Shown: positions 1 to 8,994, counted from the stretch's first letter. The stretch is DNA of 28,597 bases from Sperchopsis tessellata (GCA_033557685.1 JAWQRN010000542.1:1-28597); one strand, 5' to 3'. The notes: generated by a model from the letters alone, not told the origin. Numbers and translations: made by a program.

Positions 1-1266
1 AATTAAATTTATATTAAGTGTTGAAGTTTTCTTAAGTTACTGAACTACACTAGATTAATTAGTCCATTAACAAGCGACTATTTCAAACCAATATTTATAA
101 ATCATATTACGAGGCACTTTACGTCTTCTTTGTTGATAAAAAGAGGCATATAAAATTAAAATTGAGAAAGGATTCCCAGTTATTCCTTTTACATGTTTTA
201 AGAAGATAGCCTGGAGCAAAGACCAGTCTATCCCAAAAATTTAAAAACTTCGAAGAATCGAACTACATGGGTTTACACCTCAGAACACCTTAGAATTCTG
301 GTTCATATAAAAAGCTACAACACAACAGAAAAATGTATAGACAACTGAATGTGATCACGAGAGCTTTTTCTACTTCTAAAATCGTGAAGTCGGGAATGTA
401 TTCAGCTCAGGAAAATCACATGAGCTCGCAGGATTACTGTCCTCGCCACACATTTAACTCTTTAAACATTTTAATAAACAAAACATAAATGTCTGGAGCA
501 CAACAACATAGTGTATATGTATAAATCATTCATATCGCCATATCTTTCTTCCAGTTTAACAAAAAGAACAGGTTCAATAATTTATATTAAAACTTGTAAA
601 GATATTTTTGCTGATGAATAGGCAACCAAATATACTTTAAAATAAATAAAATTTTCAGTTTCAAATTCACCAGTGAAAGGGTCCTGTAGAGTATACGTAA
701 AAGGGACCCAATTCTAATTTTTGGGTTGTGTTCATAATTTTCGCAGTAGAGTTTGCTTTAATACCTTGAACAACTCAGCCCGTACTACAATATATATATG
801 TAGATATTTGTTAAATGTAATACACTTAAAACCGTTGAAGTAACATCGCTCGCCTTAAAAATATCCCTTGCAACAGTGGAAAAATCGTCACTACTGTTCA
901 AAGCCTCTAACTGGTTTTCATTCGATAAATTTTTCCTAGAAATATGTGTCGTTTTTGTGCGTAAAAAGCATATGTAGCAAGCACTATGATGTAAAGATGT
1001 GATATGAGACAAAACACAGTGATGAACTGACAGTCGTTATAAACTTGCAAATGTGTTGGGAACTAAACTGAATGATCCAGTAACATAAACTATATAATTG
1101 TTCTTATAAATGTAACATTCAATTTTCAATCGCTTTATAGTGGAACATTTAACAATTGTATCCCTTTAACATAATGAAAGTAGCTTAAATTTACTCAAAT
1201 ATCTAAATTCACTGAAATGGCCTGACTACAAAAATTGGTCCGAGAAAATCACTTGTTTAATTTATA

Positions 1267-1318
1267 ATTATTAGGAACAACAACCTATAATGCAGAAAAA
1301 GATGCCAGAAGTAAAACT
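1267..1318 (+). repeat. Direct repeat copy 1 (52 bp)
   Basis: This segment is closely similar to 1650-1701. Both read attattag-aacaa-aacctat-atgcagaaa-agatgc-aga-taaaact with scattered substitutions. The flanks are only weakly alike, so this is probably a fragment of a dispersed repeat present twice. No coding capacity is visible. Confidence 0.6.
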
Positions 1319-1649
1319 ATGTGCCAAATGCATTTCTAAGTTCCACTCGTCTTCAGCGACACTGAGTTCCACTTATGCACTCTGAACTCGTACTGCATCA
1401 TAAGCGTTGTTTCGTAAATACGCTTTAGAGTATAGATCTGTTTGACTACGAGAGGTACGCAACAATATCAGAGTTGCATAGAACGAAATTGATACATTAT
1501 TTATAATACTTATCTACACTTAGTACATAAATATGGTCAGAACTAATATTATTGTACTTGATCAGTGTCAGGTTGTGAGAATATCCCGACATCGAGATAT
1601 CAGTCGGAGGCAACCACATGTTTATTTACATTTACATATGAAAATTATT

Positions 1650-1701
1650 ATTATTAGAAACAATAACCTATGATGCAGAAATAGATGCTGGAAATAAAAC
1701 T
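1650..1701 (+). repeat. Direct repeat copy 2 (52 bp)
   Basis: Second copy of the segment at 1267-1318, in the same orientation about 380 bp downstream, with roughly 85-90 % identity by eye. The family is unknown. Confidence 0.6.
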
Positions 1702-2000
1702 AATCACGCAGCTATCACTAACCAGAATCTCGATGTTAGGCCATTTCACAAAATAAAAATCTTTCAGATGTCAGATTTTACAAAATATGTGACTTAATTG
1801 ATAATCAACAAGAGTATACAAATTACAAATAATTTAACATTTATGTACTATGTTTTAAAATTAGTTCAAACAATAGTTTTTTGTTTTCAATATAAATGTT
1901 TGACAAATCAATCAAATTATAGAAAAACCCCTACTTCCACAGTTATTATCTGTACGAATGTTGTTTTCAAGTGGAAACTGTGTAGAGGCTCTGATTAATG

Positions 2001-2039
2001 CTAACGTTTCGCCCACTGTTGCAAGTAGCATTTTCAAGG
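2001..2039 (-). mobile_element. Hammerhead-ribozyme-like / Penelope-associated scrap
   Basis: On the minus strand this reads as a decayed CUGANGA-like box (CTTGAAAA), a short hairpin-capable stretch (ACTTGCAACAGT), then GGCGAAACGTTAG. Penelope-like elements are known to carry minimal type I hammerhead motifs in their terminal repeats, with a CTGATGA box, a helix II and GAAAC. The first box is degenerate, so catalysis is unlikely. A similar order recurs at 24433-24472, just after a Penelope coding remnant. Assignment rests on motif pattern only. Confidence 0.35.
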
Positions 2040-2810
2040 TGTATGGTGTGAAATCAACGAATAGTCAGATTTAAACTTAGATGTCAAGTGGTTCATCAAA
2101 ATTTGGCAAGATTTCACTAGCTTACTATATTATTTGCCTGTAAATGTTTATTCTGAGAGGAATAATAACAGAAATATTTACCTTGTCCCTTAGATTTAAG
2201 TAGTAATTTGTGAATTTAACAAACATATTCCCTTAATACAGGTTATAAAATTAAGTTTTGTGTATCTTAACTAACAAATGAATCATTCAAATTTAGTTTT
2301 AATTTGCTCGCAATTGAATCCGAGATACACATAATTCAACTCATAATTACTTATGAAATTACCACAGCGGCCTGTGTTTCAACTCATAACTAAAACTTTT
2401 ATTATTTTGATAATTGTTTTCATAAAATTCTATTCAAAGAAATTGCTTTATTTTGATCACCTGAACCAATCAGATTAAAATTACACAATATTGTAACCAT
2501 AGCAACTGTATTTATTCTCCTAAGTAGAATACATGGTACAGTGTTTCAAAGAATGCGGGTTGCAGGTTCACTGGTGAAGCGGTGGTATTCTGTAAAACGT
2601 TCGTATGAATCCATCGCCCGCAGTTTGAAATGACTTTTACAGTGCATTCTGCTATTAATATAACGACAGATGCAACTCTGTTAATGCACGTAGTCCACAA
2701 TATATGTGCCAGGGAGATAGAAATATATCCAATTTTAACATTCACAATAAACCTACATCAAAGAAAAATCAAACAGTCTTGCGTCTAATGCAAAATAGAA
2801 ATAGACTTAC

Positions 2811-3181
2811 GGTTCTGCTTCAATACTCTTGAGCTTAGCAACATAGTTAGATGGGATGTATCCTTCTTGCCTAGTACGTTTACTGCGAGCTAACCACCAA
2901 TCACCCTGTGTGTCATTAAGAATTTCTAAATGCTCGCCCTTCCTAAAGCTAAGGTCTTCATCAGTACGCGCATCATAGTCATATAAAGCTACAAATATCT
3001 TAGCATTAGGAGGATCAGGTTCACCTCCTGGATTAACCACAACTGGTCTATGAATCTCCTGAGGAGGAGCAGGGGTTGTGTTGGACGGTAATGTCACATC
3101 CTCGATGATATTTGAACTAACACCACCACGAACATTATCATGAATCTCCCTTTCAGAAGGAGAACTAAAACAGTTGCCCAT
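2811..3181 (-). CDS. Src42A: Src42A-like tyrosine kinase, first coding exon (acylation signal and SH3)
   Basis: This exon encodes residues 1-123 plus two bases of codon 124 of a Src-family non-receptor tyrosine kinase, which acts at the inner plasma membrane. It begins MGNCFSS, giving an N-myristoylation Gly2 and a palmitoylation Cys4. Residues about 8-58 are a variable, proline-containing linker. Residues 61-121 are an SH3 domain with ALYDY (65-69), the WW pair (95-96) and GYIPSNYV (107-114). The SH3 and the following KSIEAEP match insect Src42A rather than Src64B. The exon ends at a clear minus-strand donor, CC/GTAAGT (donor GT at 2810-2809), leaving a phase-2 intron. SH2 and kinase exons lie outside the window to the left. 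The frame is intact, so the gene looks functional. The linker is divergent from fly, as is usual for this region. Confidence 0.93.
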
Positions 3182-3568
3182 TATTAACTATTTTATAATT
3201 GGTGCTGAACTGTCAGTTTCTAAGTGATTGTTTTAAAATACTGTCACTTGGCACTTTGAGTAAAGCCCGAAAATACTTCATGAGGGCATCCCTGCGGTCG
3301 TTAATATTCAATGAACAGGTCCCTACAGCAGTCAGTCCTTCGATCACTTAAAAACAAGATGGAAAATCAACATCACAAGCACAGAAACAATCCGAACTAT
3401 CGAAATTCGTCAACCCATATACAATTGCTGAGAAGTTGGAAGCGAAAGGTACCATTGACGTTTAATGTAGTAGACTGGCTGCTGTCAAAGATAAACAGAA
3501 ACAAAAAGACGAAGGACATACTAATCCCTTTTTTTCCACAACTCCTAACTGTTTCCTTATATTACATC
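3182..3568. other. Upstream flank of the Src42A-like exon
   Basis: Nothing here can be called with confidence. It could hold 5' UTR of the Src42A-like gene or a 5' intron; tgacag at about 3213-3208 on the minus strand is a possible but weak acceptor. The plus-strand open frame 3311-3673 runs into the SINE and has no recognisable domain. Confidence 0.3.
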
Positions 3569-3575
3569 CAAACCA

Positions 3576-3843
3576 GCCGTCTCGTAGCTCAGTGGCTAAG
3601 TACTAGGCGTGGGGTTTTGGGTTCGACTCCCAGAGGCGGTCGGCTTTTTGTGAATAGGAAAAAGTCACTGTAGTGCTAGTCTTCCGGGAGGGACATAAAG
3701 CGGTGGGTCCCGCGCATTGTATGTAAAAAAACACTGGATGCGGCAAAATTTTCAGGTGAGGAAGCCTAATCCCTGGCGTCGGTGATTGGCCATAGCAGCG
3801 GAAATAGGCCGGCGTTAAATAAACACATAAACAAACATACAGA
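3576..3843 (+). mobile_element. tRNA-derived SINE, copy 1
   Basis: The head is tRNA-like with perfect Pol III internal promoter boxes: A box TAGCTCAGTGG (3585-3595) and B box GGTTCGACTCC (3620-3630). The A-to-B start distance is 35 bases, shorter than the roughly 44 of a normal tRNA, so this is not a working tRNA gene. A body with the landmark TGAATAGG follows, then a tail of ATAAACACATAAACAAAC type. A 7-bp caaacca occurs on both sides (3569-3575 and 3844-3850) and may be a short target-site duplication. A second, more decayed copy of the same body lies at 13415-13600 on the other strand. Confidence 0.85.
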
Positions 3844-3850
3844 CAAACCA

Positions 3851-4163
3851 CTCAGGGGCGGAAAAAGGTATTTTTAAAAGGTAATCCTTTATAGAAATAT
3901 TGTATTATCGCCAAACCACATTAATTTTCTTATTGTAAATTAGATCTACTAAGAAGACCAACGAGCTCAAAATACAAGTCCACTAAATAATTTACATATG
4001 TATGGATCATTGAAACGTTGAAAAGGTCCTTCGATGTAAAATACAATACACAGGTTGCGGCAGAACCGATTAAGCAGTTTTGAGGAGTTATAAAAAGTAA
4101 CAGGGGTATAAAGAGAAAAAATGTTTTTATTTTCGAAGTTAGCAGTACATACCATTTAAATCA
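3851..4163. other. Spacer between SINE and mariner remnant
   Basis: AT-rich and without a recognisable gene. The open frame 3967-4155 (minus) has no known domain. Part of it may be the 3' flank or inverted-repeat side of the transposase pseudogene next to it, but I could not identify a terminal inverted repeat. Confidence 0.4.
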
Positions 4164-5108
4164 TTAAGTTTTGAAAATAATGTACTCAATATGACGGTCA
4201 TTAGCAGTAAGACACTATTGGAGAGGATCTCTGAAGTTTTGTACAGCTCGTTCACACACTATGTACGGGGTATGCTGTTAACTTCTTTAATAATCCGCTC
4301 CTTTAGCTCTGGTAGGGTGTGAGGGCGACGTTTAAATACCTTTTTCTTCAGATATCCCCAAAGAAAGAAGTCAAAAATTCTCAACTCTGGTGACCGCGCA
4401 AGCCAACCCACCTCTCAGAGAGACCAGACGTCCGGGAAACATTTCTATCAAAACACTGAGTAAAATTCGGGCTGCGTAAGCTAGAGCCTCATCATGTTGG
4501 AAGCACAAGTCCCCCAATCCCTCCTCTTCAACAATCTCTTCCATTCTGGACTGCAGAAAATGTTGCAACGTTGAGACATAACGTTCGGAATTAACGGTCA
4601 AGCCTTCCTCCTCAAAGAAGTATGGGCCTATCACGCCAATTTGTGATACGACACGCCACACCGTTAGTTTAGGGGAATGTAACGGTCTTTCGTGAATAAT
4701 TCGGGGGTTATTTTCTGCCCAGTAGCGGAAATTTTGCTTATTCACAGCCCCACTGGGGTGAAAATGTGCCTCGTCGCTACTGAAGAAAGCTGCCTCGGGA
4801 GGGATCTGTGCAAGCATTTGCTCACACAGAGTTTGACTGTTGGCGTAGTCTGCTGTGCTCAATTATTGAGTTATCGTTAATTTGAAGAGATGAAAATTCA
4901 AATCGAAATGCGGAATCCTCCTCAAACTGCGGTCTGACATCCCTAAGACAACAGCATGCCTTCGAGCAGAATGTCTTGGCGATCCCTCGATCGCTGCTCT
5001 CACCAGCTGCACATTTTCTAGTGTTCTGATGGACCGACACCGGCCATGTGTATCTCTTCTTAGTGTGCTACCAGTTTCCTCCAACTGCCTAACCCAGGAC
5101 CGAATTGT
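4164..5108 (-). pseudogene. Tc1/mariner-superfamily transposase pseudogene
   Basis: Minus-strand remnant of a DDE/D transposase of the IS630-Tc1-mariner type common in insects. It reads, with shifts, from an N-terminal helix-turn-helix stretch (TIRSWVRQLEETGSTLRR, from 5108) through SARRHAVVLGMSDRSLRR and FSSDEAHFH (first Asp), then NKQNFRYWAENNPR, FQHDEA (second Asp), then MFPGR and FDFFLWGYLK (third Asp, near 4365). It ends in NFRDPLQ, an in-frame TAG, then a tail stopping at TAA 4166-4164. Frameshifts are needed near 4863, 4405 and 4256, and the N-terminus is lost beyond 5108. All three acidic residues survive but the frame does not, so it is dead. Clear terminal inverted repeats were not found. 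Confidence 0.88.
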
Positions 5109-5135
5109 GTGCTACAGGGGATATTATCAAGACGT

Positions 5136-5270
5136 GTAGCTTTAAAAAGTGTTAAATGTAGACTGCCATCTGGTTGTAAAAAGTTCTAGATGTAGACTGA
5201 CAGGTAGCTTAAAAAGTGCTAAGTATAGACTCAAATGTAGCTTTCAAAAGTGTTAATCATAGACTGATTG
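5136..5270 (+). repeat. Minisatellite, four units of about 33 bp
   Basis: Four tandem units start at 5136, 5173, 5204 and 5237 (lengths about 37, 31, 33 and 34). Each follows gtagctt-aaaagtg-taa-tgtagact with variable ends. It sits between the broken 5' end of the transposase and the broken 5' LTR of the Gypsy element, where both elements have lost sequence. Confidence 0.85.
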
Positions 5271-5413
5271 AACCGCTAACGCACAAACTTATGTTAGCAG
5301 TGAAGCGCCAATGAGGATTCTGTTCGGAACGCCATGTCTTCTATTGGCCGACTGGATACCAACAACAAGTGTCTGAGGAGATTTTGAGATTTGAACCCTT
5401 AGAAACATTACAC

Positions 5414-5430
5414 TGATGTCAGGTGTGCGG
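5414..5430 (+). promoter_or_regulatory. Primer-binding site of Gypsy copy A
   Basis: The 17 bases TGATGTCAGGTGTGCGG begin two bases after the LTR terminus CATTACA. Copy B has TGGTATCAGGTGTGCGG in the same place. Both resemble the complement of a tRNA-Leu 3' end (TGGTGTCAGAAGTGGG type), with a few mismatches. The tRNA identity is an inference. Confidence 0.65.
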
Positions 5431-5527
5431 TTTAAAAACAAATAATTAATAAATAAAATAAAAGTAAAAAAGGGCCATTAACGGACTACATTAAAGAGAC
5501 ACAGAAGAAAAAACAGAAGAACGAATT

Positions 5528-6482
5528 AACATAAACCAAATTCTGTTAATGTTCAATAACAAGCTAGAAGAAAATCCCAGAAATATCGAAGACAAAATAG
5601 AACAGAAACTAGCAGAAAATTCGAGAAAATAAACTAGAAGAGAATTTCAGAAGAAATGAAGAAAATTCTAGAGAATTCGAAACAAGAAGTACACCAGTAA
5701 ATTCCGAATTGATTCAAAAACATTCCAGAGCATTTGAAACAAAAGTTGAATACAAGCTGGTAGAAAATTCGAGAAGCATGGAAAGCCAACTTGAAGAAAC
5801 TTTTATACATTTCTGAAAGTAAGCTAGAGGATAATTCCAGAATAATTTTAAACAATAGTTGAAAAGACGCTGGTAGAGATTCTAGAAGTTTGTAAAACAT
5901 CCTAGAAAAAAATTAAATGATAATGGAGCATAAAACTGCAAATATGGAAAAGAAAATAAGTTCGCAAAGAAACCATTTACTGAAAATTAGTTACTTCCTT
6001 GCCCGCACAAGAATGGGTTAGTTTGAAATTTGATTAAATCAAATCTAGAGCAAAGCGTCCACGTCAATATATTAAATACAGATAATAAATATGCATCAAA
6101 AAATTTGTGAACAAGCCTAAATTGCAGTAGACACCGTGTTTCTGTCATTAAGGCGTCGACAGCAGTGCTCTATTTGTAATTAACTGTACCCCACGTTTGA
6201 ATACATATTTTAAGTCTTGTAAAAACGCTTTAAGAACGTGAGTAAGTATATTATGAGAGGTAACACTTTGATCGAGATTTGATCTAATCAAATTTCAAAA
6301 TAACACAAAATCATTTACTAGTTCATAACAACTGACTAGCCAGAGGATAAAGGTGTCCAAATTTGAAGGACACGCAATTCAAAATTGCTGTCGAGTATAA
6401 TGGCTGTGACGACACAGATAAATTGACTAATCTCACCGTGTCTTTACAAGGTCAGGCATTGTACGTCCTGCACAATATTTCC
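5528..6482 (+). pseudogene. Gypsy copy A gag remnant
   Basis: Structural Gag of the retrotransposon. It opens with INQILLMFNNKLEENPRN (from about 5533), aligned to MNQILLMFKNMLEENS in copy B; the copy B ATG is ATA here, so the start is lost. A Lys/Glu-rich stretch to about 5930 is built of repeated LEEN(S/F/P)R-like words and is probably coiled coil; a stop occurs at 5630. A conserved block follows at 6370-6482 (TQFKIAVEYNG then LQGQALYVLHNI), which matches copy B and resembles insect Gypsy Gag. The zinc-knuckle region is not recognisable. Confidence 0.75.
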
Positions 6483-6882
6483 ATATGCAGCCGACATCGA
6501 TAGACTAACCAGACATAATTAGAGAAATCAACAAGGAGATGCCATGCGGTAATCGCAGTGAACACGTTTGTTAATGCTTTTACATACCAAGAAATATCGC
6601 TAACAGTACAGACTGGCCCACAGCGAAAGTTATGAGAAACCGTGGATAAAGCTGTTAAATTTAAAGCTGTACATAACTGACATAAGGAAAAATATATCTT
6701 CGAGAAGTATCAATGGCAATTCCAGCCCAAAAGTCAGTAGCCGCAAGAGGAATTTAATGGAGTTTAAAAAACGCCAATACTAAAGGGCACGTGTTAGTGA
6801 ACACAAAAGAGGCCTTGTAATTTCCAGAATACAGCATCATGTGAATAGGCTCGTCACTAATGGTAGTATTGGGAAGAAGAGC

Positions 6883-7393
6883 TGCCTGTACACGATAGAC
6901 ACAGAAATCAATATTTCAGCAGTCAGATCAAATATGGTGAACGAGGAGAATTTAAAATGGTTATAAACCAAGTCTGAGCAGCTACTGGTGATTCAATTTT
7001 AGTTCACAGAAGGGTGAAGGTTTACATAACCTTAGGTAGTAAATCCATGGTTCAACATATGCTTGTAGTGAACATAGTTGAAGAAGCAATCCACGGATTG
7101 GAGTTTATTAAGTATTTATTGATGTGAAAGTGATGATACTGAATATGGTCAATGAAGAAGTAATTCTGGAACTTTCTAAGTCTAAACTAATCAGTGTGCG
7201 TCTCCTACTTACCGATGATGTTACGATCCCAGCCATAACTGAACAAATAATCCAAGCTAAGACCGAAAACGAAATTGTCGATTGCCGTTTGTGCCTTACT
7301 TGTATGGATAATCCAATCAAGAAGGGAGTTCTCGTAGAAAAAGCCCTAGTTAGGTACCAAGATGTAATTCCTAAAAAAAATAATGGTGTTGGC
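6883..7393 (+). pseudogene. Gypsy copy A aspartic protease and linker remnant
   Basis: Retropepsin that would cleave the Gag-Pol polyprotein. The active-site strand is at 6883-6906, CLYTIDTE, where the family motif is DTG. The second strand near 7068-7106 reads VVNIVEEAIHGLEFI, equivalent to the I-L-G strand of retropepsins. The frame 7124-7441 then carries RLLLTDDVTIPAITEQII and VLVEKALVRYQDVIP, the protease-to-RT linker seen in many insect Gypsy elements and in copy B. The active-site Gly is Glu and the frame is shifted, so it is inactive. The reverse transcriptase that should follow is absent. Confidence 0.82.
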
Positions 7394-8340
7394 AATGCAC
7401 TACCTATACAGCAACTAAAGGTCCAGGAAGGAAGAAAATAGCTCCGATAAAGCAGTATAATGTAGGATGCCCTTTAAAGAGAATTGCTATAGGGATAACT
7501 GGACCATTCCCAGAGTTTGACCCTGATAACAAATACATACTGGTTGCCATGGATTACTTCAGTAAATTGGTTTGAGCATATGCTCTGCCGAACCAAGAAA
7601 CCTTTACCGTTGCGAAAGTGTTAGTTAAGAAGTTTTTCAGTGGATTTAGGGTTCCTCTAGAACTTCATTCTGACCAAGGAAGAACTTTACTTTTACTTTA
7701 CTTTAAATAGACGTTTTTCCAGGATACTTGCAAACTATTTGGGATAAGGAAGACGCGAATAACGCCATTACCCTCAGTCTGATGGAATGGTGGAGATACC
7801 TATCCAAAAATCTTTCTAACATCAAAGAGAATGGGATCAATATATCCATCTATGTCTGATGGCCTACTGCTCAGCTGAAATAACCCAGCAAACTACAGTT
7901 AGAGTGATTTTCGGAAGAGAAATAAGATTACCTGGAGACTTGATTTTAGGCAGCCGACCAGATAAACAGGAAGCGGATGATAATTATGTCGAAAATTTAA
8001 GAATGAAGATGGACATTTTCAATCTTCTCTGAAACAACATCCAAATTGCAAGTGATAGAAGGAGAGATACAATGTACTAGCTAATACAGGAGGATTCAAG
8101 AAAGGGGATCTAGTATGGCTGTATAATCTACAACACCGGAAAGCTCTATGCCCTAAGCTGTAATTATCCTGGGAGGGGCCATATGAAGAAGTTTAGTGAC
8201 CTGATATACCGAATCAAGAAACCACCATGAGGAAAACCAAAAGTCATACACTACAACTATTTAGCTCCATACGCCGGAGTTCAAAAAGGAGAACATCGCT
8301 GGGTTGGGATATTACAAGTCTAGGATGAAGAGTTCTAATC
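7394..8340 (+). pseudogene. Gypsy copy A integrase core and GPY/F domain
   Basis: Integrase that would join retroelement DNA to the host genome. The remnant starts near the end of the H2C2 zinc-binding domain (TKGPGRKKIAPIKQYNVG). It continues with the RNase H-fold core: IAIGITGPFPEFDPDNKYIL (first catalytic Asp replaced by Gly, 7492-7494), LHSDQGR (second Asp, 7672-7674) and QSDGMVE (Glu, 7793-7795). From about 8090 the C-terminal GFKKGDLVWLYN and WEGPY (8170-8184) mark a GPY/F domain. From 8207 the frame YRIKKPP-stop-GKPKVIHYNYLAPY runs on, with four stops, into the macro domain. Stops and shifts are frequent, so the copy is dead. Confidence 0.88.
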
Positions 8341-8395
8341 ATTCCTAAAGATCCAGAAAGGCCACCATCTAGATTTTAAGGTGGTAATAGAGTAA

Positions 8396-8990
8396 GAAGG
8401 ATATCTGTTCGTAGCGAGTCAGGAATGGTCACTAGCACATTGTGTGGCAGCTGATCTGAAGATATCTCAAAGTATAGCCAAAGAGTTCCACACAACATCC
8501 CCGAGACTTGATGAACTGCATAACCAAGTCGGATCCGGTCAGCAAGTTCTACCAGACTACCATTTGGTCACGAAAAGAAAAGAAAATCTGATCTACGGCC
8601 AACCTATCGAGACATATGATCCTATGTTCGTTTGCTGCGAGTCCAACAGCAGGTGTGCAAGAAATTAGCCATTCCAAAGCTTATGTGTGGACTCGACCGA
8701 CTAAGTTGGAAAATGGTCCGAAATATGATAGAATTTATTAGCAATGTGGACTGTTATTTCAATTATTATTTAATTTGTGCGAAGGGAAAAGTATGTGACT
8801 ATCGACACGGACCATCGACGAGAAGAATTGAGGAAGTCAGTCTACTCTGGAATCAACGTCGTTGCCAATGGCTAACTTGCAGCTGCCGCCTTATGAACAT
8901 CAACTATAGACGAACAGAAACTCCATGTTTTTGGAAAGGCAAAATCTCAGGACGCTTGAGGCCGTATTGTCCTTTCAAAATTAAGAAAGG
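8396..8990 (+). pseudogene. Macro domain plus triple CCCH zinc finger, extra module of Gypsy copy A
   Basis: The first part (8396-8739) reads as a macro domain of the OARD1 type: EGYLF (GDLF in the family), SLAHCVAADLK, IAKEF, LDELHNQ, YHLVTKRK, and after a shift near 8640 LAIPKLMCGLDRLSWKMV (8665 on). OARD1-type macro domains bind ADP-ribose and remove acyl or glutamyl ADP-ribose. The second part (8746-8990) has three CCCH fingers: C-x7-C-x5-C-x3-H intact (CYFNYYLICAKGKVCDYRH); a second with x7-x4-x3 spacing whose first Cys is Ser and whose His is Leu; a third with x8-x4-x3 whose second Cys is Arg and whose His is Ile. These spacings equal those of the ZC3H11A N-terminal fingers, which bind RNA. 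The module lies between the integrase C-terminus, in frame, and the polypurine tract. The end of the macro fold (about 20 residues present in copy B) is deleted. Function in the element is unknown. Confidence 0.85.
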
Positions 8991-8992
8991 GA
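8983..8992 (+). promoter_or_regulatory. Polypurine tract of Gypsy copy A
   Basis: AAGAAAGGGA sits just upstream of the inferred 3' LTR start (TGTTACGAAACTAC at 8995). Copy B has GAAGAAGGGGG in the same place before TGTTATGAAACTAC. Such tracts prime plus-strand DNA synthesis in LTR elements. Confidence 0.65.
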
Positions 8993-8994
8993 CA

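Larger units (their letters stand above)
1..2810 (-). other. Src42A-like gene, first coding intron (partial)
   Basis: This AT-rich stretch lies downstream of the Src42A-type exon on the minus strand, so it should be that gene's intron, running off the left edge. I looked for the next expected exon (start of the SH2 domain) and saw none. The only structure found is a 52-bp duplicated segment (1267-1318 and 1650-1701) and a hammerhead/Penelope-like scrap near 2001-2039. The short open frames at 785-1012, 1798-1998 and 2512-2745 show no recognisable domain. Calling it an intron is an inference from the donor at 2810-2809. Confidence 0.7.

Noticed and set aside
2512..2745. 77-codon minus-strand ORF near the Src42A-like exon
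   Set aside because: It does not read like SH2 or kinase sequence and lacks good splice sites.
3579..3650. Functional tRNA gene
   Set aside because: Promoter boxes are perfect, but the A-to-B distance is about nine bases too short, the acceptor stem cannot pair properly, and a SINE body follows.
3311..3673. 120-codon plus-strand ORF
   Set aside because: It runs into the SINE and has no recognisable homology; a chance frame.
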